Source: Cytophagaceae bacterium | GTDB taxonomy: Bacteria > Bacteroidota > Bacteroidia > Cytophagales > Spirosomataceae | Length of the DNA: 64,000 nt | Direction of reading: 5' to 3' | NCBI GenBank assembly: GCA_027491315.1 | Contig: JAIXWL010000001.1 | Coordinates: forward strand, 546,597 to 610,596 | Part shown: positions 42,337 through 50,807 of the stretch, in pieces | How the letters are laid out: every line of letters begins with the position of its first letter | How positions within the stretch are numbered: position 1 is the first letter of the stretch | The notes under the pieces: generated by a model | The model's database searches: none | What the model was told of the DNA's origin: nothing | Seen by the model: the letters and a program-made list of their open reading frames with translations, nothing else | Program-made: the position numbers and the translations under genes

Positions 42337-43152
42337 ATGATAAATCAAACACAAAAGGAGGCATACCATCGAGACGGTTACTTGATTATGCCAAATCTCT
42401 TCTCCAAAGAAGAAATTGACTTATTATACGCTGTGGCCACCGACCAATCTGTGGTTAATCAAGCTTTTGATTTAAATGATCAATCTGGGAAAAAAACGAA
42501 ACTGACACTTTGGTTTACAGCGGGGGACGATTCCTTTGGGCTTATGTCGCGGAGTAAGCGCTTAGTAGAAGGCGTTCAAACCTTATTAGGAGAAGGCGAG
42601 GTTTGTCATTTTCATTCTAAAGTAATGCAAAAAGAACCTCGCGTAGGTGGTTCTTGGGAATGGCATCAAGACTATGGTTATTGGTATAAAAATGGCTTTC
42701 TTTTTCCTGAAGCCATGATATCTGTCATGGTGGCCTTAACTGATGCCACTATAGCAAATGGCTGTTTACAAGTGTTGAAAGGAACCCATAAAATGCAGCG
42801 ATTTGAGCATTTATTTGCAGGAGAACAACAAGGGGCCGACATGGATTTTGTGACAGAAGCGGAAAAGATTTCAGAGCTCGTTTATTGTGAATTGAAAGCG
42901 GGAGACGTGCTATTTTTCCACAGTAATATTTTACATCGTTCCGAAGCTAATTTATCCGATCAGGCTCGCTGGTCTGTGATTTCGGCTTATAATCTTTCTT
43001 ATAACAAACCCTTTAGAGAGAAGCATACCTCTTGTATTGAGCCCGTTCAAGTAGTGGATGATGAGGCTCTTTTGGCCAGTGGACAAAGGGTCGTGAACCA
43101 AGCAGATTTTTTAAGTAAAGACAAAGAAATAACCTTACAAGATTTAAAATAA
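42337..43152 (+). CDS. Phytanoyl-CoA dioxygenase (PhyH) family protein
   Basis: 271 residues, no signal peptide. Opens with YHRDGYLIMPNLFSKEEID, the usual PhyH start. Iron ligands are WHQDYGYW (H-x-D) and the distal His in VLFFHSNILHRSEANLSD, with Arg in QARWSVISAYN binding 2-oxoglutarate. Family members hydroxylate a wide range of small molecules. First gene of a six-gene plus-strand run; the Gfo/Idh/MocA gene starts 1 nt after its stop. Upstream TAGCTTTA about 26 nt before the ATG is a near match to the Bacteroidetes -7 element. Confidence 0.88.
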   Translation: MINQTQKEAYHRDGYLIMPNLFSKEEIDLLYAVATDQSVVNQAFDLNDQSGKKTKLTLWFTAGDDSFGLMSRSKRLVEGVQTLLGEGEVCHFHSKVMQKEPRVGGSWEWHQDYGYWYKNGFLFPEAMISVMVALTDATIANGCLQVLKGTHKMQRFEHLFAGEQQGADMDFVTEAEKISELVYCELKAGDVLFFHSNILHRSEANLSDQARWSVISAYNLSYNKPFREKHTSCIEPVQVVDDEALLASGQRVVNQADFLSKDKEITLQDLK

Positions 43153-43153
43153 G

Positions 43154-44350
43154 ATGGCACAAGTTTGTATTCTAGGTGGAGGATTTATTGGTAGATTTTA
43201 TGCGGATTCATTGACGGGTCGACGAGGAAAAGACCAGGTGAGTGTTGTTTATGCTCGAAAAGAAGAAACAGCAATTCGTTTTGCCAAAGATTACCAAGTA
43301 GCTCATTACACAACGAATATGGAGGAGGCCATCGCCCATCCAGCTACGGAGTTTGTGGTAATTGCTCTCCCGAATTACCTGCATGAAGAAGCCGTTAATT
43401 TATGTGTGCAACACAAAAAGGCGGTGCTTTGTACGAAACCGCTAGGCAGAACAGCCGAGGAGGCGCTGCGCATGACCCAAGCCTGTGAAAAGGCGGGGAT
43501 ATTCGCTGGTTATTTGGAAGACCTTTGTTATACGCCTAAATTTTTGAAGTCCTTAAAATCAGTTCAATCAGGCGCACTTGGTCGAATTTTATGGGCAAAA
43601 TCCAGAGAAACCCATCCTGGTCCACATTCAGATTGGTTTTGGGATATTCAAAAAGCTGGAGGAGGTGCCGTGTTGGATTTAGGTTGCCATTGCATAGAAA
43701 TTGCCCGCAATTTCATTGGCAAAGATGTAAAGCCTGTGGAAGTGATGTGCTGGGCAGATACTCAGGTAAAACCCATTGATGCCGAAGATCATGCAATTGG
43801 ATTAGTAAAATATGAAAACGGAGCCATAGGGCAGTTTGAAGTGTCTTGGACTTTTCGTGGAGGAATGGACCTACGAGATGAAGTAATGGGAACCGAAGGG
43901 ACTATTTGGATCAATTCATTTTTGAGAACAGGTTTTGAAATGTTTACTTCGGGCGCTGGTAAATCCTATGTGGCCGAAAAGGCAGAGAGCGATTCAGGCT
44001 GGCAGTTTCCTGTTGGAGACGAAGCCCATGAACTGGGTTATACCAATATGTTTACCGATATGTTTGATGCTTATGAGAAAGGGGGAAGTCCCATGGAAAC
44101 TTTCTATGATGGTTATGTAGTTAACGCCATCATAGATGCGGCCTATCGATCGGCGAAAACAAAATTGTGGGAACCGGTACAATTACCCGAATGGCGTGGT
44201 CAAGTTGGCCTATCAAAACCATCCGTTTACCAAGAATTTGATGGGGATCACTGGTTTATCAAGGAAGAGATTTTGCCTAATGGCGACAAGAAAGTTATCC
44301 TGAAAGTCAAAGCCACAGGGGAAATTATTGAAAAAGAAACTTGGGTATAA
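43154..44350 (+). CDS. Gfo/Idh/MocA-family oxidoreductase
   Basis: 398 residues. Rossmann opening VCILGGGFIGRFYADSL, the second strand VSVVYARKEE, and the catalytic-lysine loop AVLCTKPLGRTAEEAL (EKP-type motif as TKP) are present; the middle segment GGGAVLDLGCHCIEIARNF is the typical G-x-x-D-x-G-x-H substrate-side motif. The family oxidises or reduces sugars and inositols with NAD(P). The unusually long C-terminal tail (HWFIKEEILPNGDKKVILKVKATG) is beyond the standard fold. It overlaps the ribokinase ATG by 1 nt. Confidence 0.9.
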   Translation: MAQVCILGGGFIGRFYADSLTGRRGKDQVSVVYARKEETAIRFAKDYQVAHYTTNMEEAIAHPATEFVVIALPNYLHEEAVNLCVQHKKAVLCTKPLGRTAEEALRMTQACEKAGIFAGYLEDLCYTPKFLKSLKSVQSGALGRILWAKSRETHPGPHSDWFWDIQKAGGGAVLDLGCHCIEIARNFIGKDVKPVEVMCWADTQVKPIDAEDHAIGLVKYENGAIGQFEVSWTFRGGMDLRDEVMGTEGTIWINSFLRTGFEMFTSGAGKSYVAEKAESDSGWQFPVGDEAHELGYTNMFTDMFDAYEKGGSPMETFYDGYVVNAIIDAAYRSAKTKLWEPVQLPEWRGQVGLSKPSVYQEFDGDHWFIKEEILPNGDKKVILKVKATGEIIEKETWV

Positions 44351-45246
44351 TGGTAAAAATCATCGTTATAGGCAGTTCAAATACCGACATGGTTATCCAG
44401 TCGGACAGGCTTCCAGCCCCAGGGGAAACGGTCTTGGGGGGAACTTTTTTTATGAATCCAGGGGGTAAAGGGGCCAACCAGGCTGTTGCTGCCGCCCGAC
44501 TAGGGGGAAGGACCTATTTTATTGCCAAAGTAGGAAAAGATGTGTTTGGAGAAAGTGCCCTCAAACAATTTGCCCTAGAAGGAATTAATAGCGAATTTAT
44601 TTGCCAAGACGATAAACAACCTTCGGGTGTTGCTTTAATCAATGTAGATGCCCATGGAGAAAACTGCATTACGGTGGCCTCAGGAGCCAATGCTCGCCTT
44701 TTACCTCAAGATATTGAAGCGGCGAATTCCCTCTTTCAAGCAGGGAATTGGCTTTTAATTCAACTCGAAATACCTTTAGAAACTGTCGTTTATTCGCTAG
44801 AAAAAGCCCATCATGCGGGTATTTCAGTTGTTTTAAATCCCGCACCTGCCTGTTCCTTACCTGAATCTATTTATGCTTACATTGATATTATTTCTCCCAA
44901 TGAAACTGAAACAGAGTTTTTAACAGGAATCCGGCCTATGGATGAAGCTAGTTTATCTCAGGCTTGCGACTATTTTTTAACCCGTGGAGTGAGAAGGGTA
45001 GTCATAACCCGAGGGTCCAAAGGGGCCTATTGGAAAACATCCAAGGGTTTTGGTCATGTGCCAGCCCAGCAGGTTAAAGCGGTAGATAGCACCGCCGCTG
45101 GAGATTGTTTCAATGGAGCATTGGTAGTTGCCCTGTCTGAAGGAATGACCTTTGAATCAGCGATTGCTTTTGCTTGTAAAGCCGCTGCATTATCTGTTAC
45201 TCAATTAGGAGCACAAGCCTCCATGCCCAATCGAAAGCAATTATGA
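44350..45246 (+). CDS. rbsK: Ribokinase (PfkB family)
   Basis: 298 residues from the ATG at 44350, overlapping the upstream stop by 1 nt. PfkB motifs: IIVIGSSNTDMVIQ, the NPGGKGANQAVAAARLG signature, ISPNETETEFLTG, VVITRGSKGAYW and the catalytic DSTAAGDCFNGALVVAL. The last Asp is the catalytic base. It phosphorylates ribose to ribose-5-phosphate with ATP in the cytoplasm. The next gene, an exported nucleoside hydrolase, starts within its last codons (ATGA), so ribose is the natural product to be phosphorylated. Confidence 0.9.
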   Translation: MVKIIVIGSSNTDMVIQSDRLPAPGETVLGGTFFMNPGGKGANQAVAAARLGGRTYFIAKVGKDVFGESALKQFALEGINSEFICQDDKQPSGVALINVDAHGENCITVASGANARLLPQDIEAANSLFQAGNWLLIQLEIPLETVVYSLEKAHHAGISVVLNPAPACSLPESIYAYIDIISPNETETEFLTGIRPMDEASLSQACDYFLTRGVRRVVITRGSKGAYWKTSKGFGHVPAQQVKAVDSTAAGDCFNGALVVALSEGMTFESAIAFACKAAALSVTQLGAQASMPNRKQL

Positions 45247-46190
45247 AAAAACTTATCTTACTTCTTTTATTAGTTCCTTTTTTTCTGAACGCCCAAAGCA
45301 AAAAACAAAAAGTCATTTTTGATTGCGATTTGGGAGATGATATTGACGATGCCTATGCATTGGCCTATTTATTGACCCAACAGGACAAGTTGGAAATTTT
45401 AGGAATTACCACTTGTTATGGTAGAACCGACGACCGCGCTCGTTTGGCATTAAAGATGTTGCATGATACGGGACAAAGTCATATTCCGGTGTATATGGGA
45501 AGAAATACGTCGCATATTGACAAAAGAGCCAACTGGTATGCGGATCAATTTTCTTGGGCTAAAGGATTTGAGGAAATTAAACCGCAGTCCAAACCTGCTG
45601 CTGATTTCATCATCGAGCAAATCAAAAAATACCCCAACGAAATAGTGGTTTTTTCGGTAGGGCCCGTCACCAACTTTGCTGACATCATCCAGAAAGATCC
45701 CCAAATTTTAAAGAAAGCAAAACATATTTATGCTATGTTTGGCTCATTTGATGTGGGCTATAACCAAAAGAAGCCGATTGATGCCGAGTGGAATGTTAAA
45801 GTAGATGTGCCAGCTTCCCAGCAATTTGTAAATTCTGGAGCTAAGATTACTTATGCTGGTACTGATGTAACTTCTCAAGTGAAACTTTCCGCGAAGAACC
45901 GTCGGCTTTTAAAGGAGAAAAATAGCCCCTTGACCAATGCGCTGACAGATTTATATCGACTGTGGGGTCAGGAGACACCCACTTTATTCGATCCAGTGGC
46001 CATCGCCATGTTGTTACATCCAGATTTATTTCAAACAGAAAAGCGGCACATTGCTGTAGATGATCAAGGATTTACTCGCAGCTCAGTTGGCAAGTCAAAT
46101 GCCATCGTTGGTATAAAAATCAAGGAGGCTAAAGTTCTTGAAATTTTAATGGACCAATATTTGAATCAAAAATTTGCTTTAAAACCCTAA
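45243..46190 (+). CDS. Exported nucleoside hydrolase
   Basis: 315 residues with signal peptide MKKLILLLLLVPFFLNAQ. The metal-binding DCDLGDDIDDAYALAYLL cluster is the family signature (D-x-D-x-x-D-D type), followed by ILGITTCYG and a late LFDPVAIAMLLHP. It cleaves the N-glycosidic bond of ribonucleosides to base plus ribose. Export means the reaction occurs in the periplasm. Overlaps the ribokinase gene by 4 nt and precedes the ADP-ribosylglycohydrolase by 3 nt. Confidence 0.9.
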   Translation: MKKLILLLLLVPFFLNAQSKKQKVIFDCDLGDDIDDAYALAYLLTQQDKLEILGITTCYGRTDDRARLALKMLHDTGQSHIPVYMGRNTSHIDKRANWYADQFSWAKGFEEIKPQSKPAADFIIEQIKKYPNEIVVFSVGPVTNFADIIQKDPQILKKAKHIYAMFGSFDVGYNQKKPIDAEWNVKVDVPASQQFVNSGAKITYAGTDVTSQVKLSAKNRRLLKEKNSPLTNALTDLYRLWGQETPTLFDPVAIAMLLHPDLFQTEKRHIAVDDQGFTRSSVGKSNAIVGIKIKEAKVLEILMDQYLNQKFALKP

Positions 46191-46193
46191 AAC

Positions 46194-47738
46194 ATGAAAA
46201 AATTTGGCTTGTTATTAATGTTTTTACCCTTTTTAGCCTGGTCTCAGTCTAAGTCGATTGTCCTTTCTAAACAGACGCTTCAAGATAAAATCAAGGGCGG
46301 ATGGGCCGGACAAACCATAGGAGTGACCTTTGGTGGACCCATGGAGTTTCGTTACAATGGCACCATGATTGATGCCTACCAACCCGTTCCTTGGTACGAT
46401 GGCTATTTGAAAAAGACCATGTTAGAAAATGCTGGTCTTTACGATGATTTATATATGGATTTGACTTTTGTTGAGGTCTTTGAAAGGGAAGGATTAGATG
46501 CCCCCATCGCCTCTCATGCCAAAGCTTATGCGGAGGCAGGATATGCACTTTGGCATGCTAATCAGGCAGGCAGGTATAATATTTTGCATGGAATAGGTGC
46601 ACCAGCTTCTGGGCATTGGAAAAATAATCCACATGCAGATTGTATTGACTACCAAATTGAGTGCGACTTTGCTGGCTTGATGTCGCCAGGTATGCCCAAT
46701 GCTGCCTCTAAAATCTCCGATAAAATTGGCCATATCATGAACTATGGTGATGGGTATTATGGTGGAGTATTTTTGGGAGCTTGCTATACTTTGGCCTTTG
46801 TATCCAATAACATTCCTCACATCATCCAGGAAGCATTGAAAACAATTCCTAAGCAAAGCGCCTATTACCAATGCATCTCAGATGTAGTGCGTTGGCATAA
46901 ACAATATCCGAATGATTGGACTAAAACTTGGTTGGAAGTGCAGAAGAAATGGGCTCAAGATATTGGTTGCCCAGATGGCGTTTTTGCCCCTTTTAATATA
47001 GACGCTACCGTAAATTCCGCCTATGTCGTGATTGGTTTATTGTATGGACAAGGAGATTTTACGAAAACCATGGAAATCACCACCCGTTGCGGACAAGATG
47101 CTGACTGCAATCCTTCTTCTGCGGGAGGAATATTGGGAACGATGTTGGGTTATGACAAAATTCCTACCTACTGGAAACAAGGTTTAAAGGAAGCAGAAGG
47201 TATAGATTTTAAATACACAAGTACCTCTTTGACCGATGTGTATAGCATTGGCTTCAAACATGCATTACTAAATATTGAAAGAAATGGGGGTAAAATTGTG
47301 GGAGAAAAGGTTTTTATTCCTGTGGAGGCGCCTAAAGCGGTGGCATTTGAAAAGAGTTTTGATGGGGTGTATCCGATTCAGAAAATTGGTGTGGGAAAGG
47401 CCCTGAAAGATCAATACCAATTTGAATTTAGTGGAAAAGGTTTTGTGCTTCGCGGCGAAACAGCCAAATGGGCCTCTACTTCCAACCATAATTTTGAAAT
47501 GGAAGTATATGTCGATGGTAAATTGATGGAAAAGGCTCAATTACCCACTGCCTTTACCACTCGTCGGCATGAATTGACCTGGAACTACGATTTGGCACCG
47601 GGTAAGCACCAAGTTCGTTTGAAACTATTGAACCCAGTAGAAGGGCAGGAAGTGCGGATGATGGATGTGATAGTATATGATGCTCCCGGCAAAAAATCCA
47701 CCGATTCGCAGTTTTACCGATTGGGAAATTTGAAATAA
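46194..47738 (+). CDS. Exported ADP-ribosylglycohydrolase-family protein with C-terminal sandwich domain
   Basis: 514 residues with signal peptide ending ...LAWSQ. The ADP-ribosylglycohydrolase core (residues ~25-370) shows IKGGWAGQTIGVTFGGP, the metal-binding YDDLYMDLTFVEVFE, and the late RCGQDADCNPSSAGGILGTMLG, which corresponds to the G-D-x-D-T/N metal site. Residues ~390-514 look like a beta-sandwich with WASTSNHNFEMEVYVDGK. The family cleaves ADP-ribose linkages or related N-ribosides. Being exported beside a nucleoside hydrolase and ribokinase, it probably releases ribose or ADP-ribose from extracellular substrates rather than reversing protein modification. Confidence 0.88.
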   Translation: MKKFGLLLMFLPFLAWSQSKSIVLSKQTLQDKIKGGWAGQTIGVTFGGPMEFRYNGTMIDAYQPVPWYDGYLKKTMLENAGLYDDLYMDLTFVEVFEREGLDAPIASHAKAYAEAGYALWHANQAGRYNILHGIGAPASGHWKNNPHADCIDYQIECDFAGLMSPGMPNAASKISDKIGHIMNYGDGYYGGVFLGACYTLAFVSNNIPHIIQEALKTIPKQSAYYQCISDVVRWHKQYPNDWTKTWLEVQKKWAQDIGCPDGVFAPFNIDATVNSAYVVIGLLYGQGDFTKTMEITTRCGQDADCNPSSAGGILGTMLGYDKIPTYWKQGLKEAEGIDFKYTSTSLTDVYSIGFKHALLNIERNGGKIVGEKVFIPVEAPKAVAFEKSFDGVYPIQKIGVGKALKDQYQFEFSGKGFVLRGETAKWASTSNHNFEMEVYVDGKLMEKAQLPTAFTTRRHELTWNYDLAPGKHQVRLKLLNPVEGQEVRMMDVIVYDAPGKKSTDSQFYRLGNLK

Positions 47739-47756
47739 ACCTCTAAATAGGACGCC

Positions 47757-48755
47757 ATGTTTATCATTGAAAATTATTTGACCGCGGTTTTATTGTGCAT
47801 CGTGACCATGCTATGCTGGGGGTCTTGGGCCAATACCCAAAAATTGACTAGCAGTCATTGGCGATTTGAATTATTCTATTGGGATTATGCGCTAGGGATA
47901 TTGATTTCGGCAATATTGTTTGCCTTGACCTTAGGAAGTGTCGGAGAAGAGGGTCGAAGTTTTATCCCGGATTTAAACCAAGCTAGCCAAGAAAACCTCT
48001 TTTCTGCTTTTTTGGGTGGTGTAATATTTAATGGAGCCAATATTTTATTGGTCGCCGCTATTTCCATTGCGGGTATGTCCGTGGCATTCCCCGTGGGCAT
48101 CGGCATTGCCTTGGTATTAGGTGTTTTGGTCAATTATTTGGCCTCTCCACAAGGTAGTCCCTTGTTGATTTTTGGCGGGGTAGCTTTGATTTCTTTGGCC
48201 ATTATTTTAAATGCCCGAGCCTATAAACAACTGAATGAGGGAGTTTCCGAAAAGCTATCTAGCAAAGGTTTATTCTTGTCCGTTATTAGTGGCTGTTTGA
48301 TGGGTTTATTCTATAAATACGTAGCAGCCTCTATGGCCACGAATTTTGTAGAACCTGAATTAGGGAAGTTAAGTCCTTATTCCGCACTAGTTTTATTTTC
48401 AGTGGGTGTATTAAGCAGTTCTTTTTTGTTCAATACCTGGCAAATGAAAAAGCCGTTTTCTGGTAAATCCGTTTCTTTTGGGGATTATTTCCAAGGGTCA
48501 TTTCAAGACCATGTGATGGGGATCTTAGGCGGAGGGATTTGGTTTGTGGGGATGGCATTAAGCATTTTGGCTTCCGAAAAAGCTGGTCCGGCGGTGTCTT
48601 ATGGTTTAGGCCAAGGGGCTACGGTGGTAGCAGCTATTTGGGGCATATTTATATGGAAGGAATTTGCCAAAGCGAAGAGTTCTACCAAAAGCATGCTCAA
48701 TTGGATGTTGCTGTTGTATATTGTCGGTTTGGCATTATTGATTGGGGCAAAGTAA
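47757..48755 (+). CDS. DMT/GRP-type permease, probable ribose or nucleoside-product transporter
   Basis: 332 residues with ten hydrophobic helices and no signal peptide, the DMT layout. It has the CWGSWANTQKL opening helix and a GIGIALVLGVLVNYLASPQGSPLL segment typical of Bacteroidetes proteins annotated 'multidrug DMT transporter permease', close to the sugar-transporting GRP/RhaT branch. Last gene of the nucleoside-ribose operon (18 nt after the previous stop), so it most likely imports the ribose (or base) released by the two exported hydrolases; drug export is less likely in this context. Confidence 0.82.
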   Translation: MFIIENYLTAVLLCIVTMLCWGSWANTQKLTSSHWRFELFYWDYALGILISAILFALTLGSVGEEGRSFIPDLNQASQENLFSAFLGGVIFNGANILLVAAISIAGMSVAFPVGIGIALVLGVLVNYLASPQGSPLLIFGGVALISLAIILNARAYKQLNEGVSEKLSSKGLFLSVISGCLMGLFYKYVAASMATNFVEPELGKLSPYSALVLFSVGVLSSSFLFNTWQMKKPFSGKSVSFGDYFQGSFQDHVMGILGGGIWFVGMALSILASEKAGPAVSYGLGQGATVVAAIWGIFIWKEFAKAKSSTKSMLNWMLLLYIVGLALLIGAK

Positions 48756-48838
48756 TCTCTATGGCTATGAATTAAAGAAAACGGATACAATTTTACCTAT
48801 TCTTTCATCGTATTACATCCACCATGTATTGAATTATT

Positions 48839-49288
48839 ATGAAAAAGGTAGGTTTATTGTTCTTATTGGGTGTATGGATGATGTCTTGTAAAAATTCCAC
48901 TCCTGACCCTTTGAATGAATCAAATTTTAAAATCAAAGCAGGCTATATCTGTGGCTGGGGCGCAGGCATAGATACCTTAGAAATTGCGAATCAAACGGTA
49001 CGTTATGTCTATTATGTTCCTCGTAAATCGGCTAAGGCACAGATTTTAAAAACCAGAAAATTGACTGACCAAGAATGGACGGAATTAAAGAGCTCCGTCA
49101 ATTGGTCTCAGTTTATTCGATTAAATTATAAAACTTGCAATGTCTGTTTCGATGGTTGCGATGAATGGATTGCCTTACAAAATGGTGACTTGTTGCATCA
49201 AATTACCTTTAGTAAAGGCCTGAAAATTGATACGATTAATACATTACAAGCCAAAATTGCCCAGTTGAAAAGCGAATTATCTCAATAA
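48839..49288 (+). CDS. Small lipoprotein of unknown function
   Basis: 149 residues with lipobox MMSCKNST at the N-terminus. A cysteine cluster YKTCNVCFDGCDEW near residue 100 may bind metal or form disulfides. The start matches the ATG at 48839; no family is recognised. It is transcribed alone between the nucleoside operon and the sulfatase genes. Confidence 0.7.
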   Translation: MKKVGLLFLLGVWMMSCKNSTPDPLNESNFKIKAGYICGWGAGIDTLEIANQTVRYVYYVPRKSAKAQILKTRKLTDQEWTELKSSVNWSQFIRLNYKTCNVCFDGCDEWIALQNGDLLHQITFSKGLKIDTINTLQAKIAQLKSELSQ

Positions 49289-49338
49289 GGAAACTTCTTA
49301 TTGCCTTGACAAAAACCTAAACCTAAAAGATCCATTGC

Positions 49339-50805
49339 ATGAAAAATTCTGTACTCCTTTTACTTTCCATGCTTGGATATTTTTCCTTACAGGCGCAGCC
49401 TAAAAAACCGAATATTCTTTACATTCTAGTCGATCAATGGCGAGCACAATCTATCGGCTATGCGGGAGACCAACAAGTAAAAACGCCTCATTTGGATCAA
49501 TTAGAAAAAGAAAGCCTCAATTTGCGTAAAACGGTTTCTGGAATGCCTGTTTGTTCCCCCCACCGAGCCTCCTTAATTACTGGTCAATACCCGCTTAGTC
49601 ATGGCGTTTTTATGAATGATGTCTTACTCGATACCAATCGAACGACCATCGCTAAAATATACAAACAAGCAGGATATCAGACAGGATATATTGGTAAATG
49701 GCATATGGATGGACATGGGCGAAGTTCCTATATTCCAGAAACGCGCCGACAAGGTTTCGACTATTGGAAAGCTTTGGAATGCACCCATGATTACAACCAT
49801 TCGGAATATTATTCGGGGGATTCACCTGTTAAAAAAACCTGGGAGACTTATGATGCCATCGCTCAGTCGGAAGATGTGGTGAAATACCTACAGGCACAAT
49901 CTACTACTTCCCAACCATTCATGCTTTTTATTTCCATAGGTTCTCCGCATGATCCTTATCAAACGGCCCCAGAAAAGTATCGTAAAATGTACGAAAACCT
50001 CGAGCTTAAGTTGCGGGATAATGTACCTCCAGAAAATAGAGAAAAGGCCATTAAGGATACCCGTGGTTATTATGCGCACATGACGGCCATTGATGATTGC
50101 GTAGGGCAAATGTGGCAAGCACTCAAGGATCAGGGTTTAGATGAAAATACCATCATCGTTTTTTCATCTGATCATGGAGATTTATTAGGGTCACATGGAG
50201 CTTGGAATAAGCAGCAACCCTATGAAGAGAGTATTCGAGTGCCATTTTTACTGCATTATCCCAAAGCATTTGGGAGGAAAGGCAAGAACTTAGATGTTCT
50301 ATTAAATACTCCCGATATTATGCCAACGCTCTTAGGACTGAGCCAACTTAAAATCCCCAAATCGGTGGAAGGGCACGATTTTTCAGCTGTGTTGCGAGGA
50401 AAGAAAAAGGATGATGTGGCCTATACACTGATATCTTGCGTGCAGCCTTTTGGCCAATGGCCTCGGGCTAAAGGAGGCCGAGAATACCGTGGTTTAGTTT
50501 CTAATCGGTATACTTATGTCAAAGATTTAAAGGGACCTTGGCTATTGTTTGACAATCAAAATGATCCTTTTCAATTACGAAATTTGGTTAATCAGGCTTC
50601 GGTGAAGGAAGTTCAAAACCAAATGGATATGGCATTACAAGCGGAATTGAAGAAAAGAAAGGACGAGTTTAAGTCGGGCCTTTTTTATGTCAAACAATGG
50701 AATTATTTGATTGATGAAACGGAAACTGTTCCTTATCAAAAAGTTAATTACCAAGGAATACCCATTAGCGATTTATCCACCGGTTATCCCCAAAACACTA
50801 AATAA
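49339..50805 (+). CDS. Exported formylglycine-dependent sulfatase
   Basis: 488 residues with signal peptide ending ...FSLQAQ. The sulfatase core opens with KPNILYILVDQWRAQSIGY (metal ligand D32) and carries the modification motif PVCSPHRASLITG (C72, C-x-P-x-R type) where Cys is converted to formylglycine. Later FSSDHGDLLGSHGAWNK supplies the Asp/His metal ligands. It removes sulfate esters from a polysaccharide, in the periplasm or outside. A maturing enzyme gene is not in this window. A second sulfatase gene follows after 2 nt. Tandem AAACCTA leaders precede it. Confidence 0.93.
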   Translation: MKNSVLLLLSMLGYFSLQAQPKKPNILYILVDQWRAQSIGYAGDQQVKTPHLDQLEKESLNLRKTVSGMPVCSPHRASLITGQYPLSHGVFMNDVLLDTNRTTIAKIYKQAGYQTGYIGKWHMDGHGRSSYIPETRRQGFDYWKALECTHDYNHSEYYSGDSPVKKTWETYDAIAQSEDVVKYLQAQSTTSQPFMLFISIGSPHDPYQTAPEKYRKMYENLELKLRDNVPPENREKAIKDTRGYYAHMTAIDDCVGQMWQALKDQGLDENTIIVFSSDHGDLLGSHGAWNKQQPYEESIRVPFLLHYPKAFGRKGKNLDVLLNTPDIMPTLLGLSQLKIPKSVEGHDFSAVLRGKKKDDVAYTLISCVQPFGQWPRAKGGREYRGLVSNRYTYVKDLKGPWLLFDNQNDPFQLRNLVNQASVKEVQNQMDMALQAELKKRKDEFKSGLFYVKQWNYLIDETETVPYQKVNYQGIPISDLSTGYPQNTK

Positions 50806-50807
50806 GC

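Noticed and set aside
47757..48755. Multidrug exporter role for the permease
   Set aside because: Its family name suggests this, but position at the end of a ribose-release operon makes sugar or nucleoside-product transport more likely.
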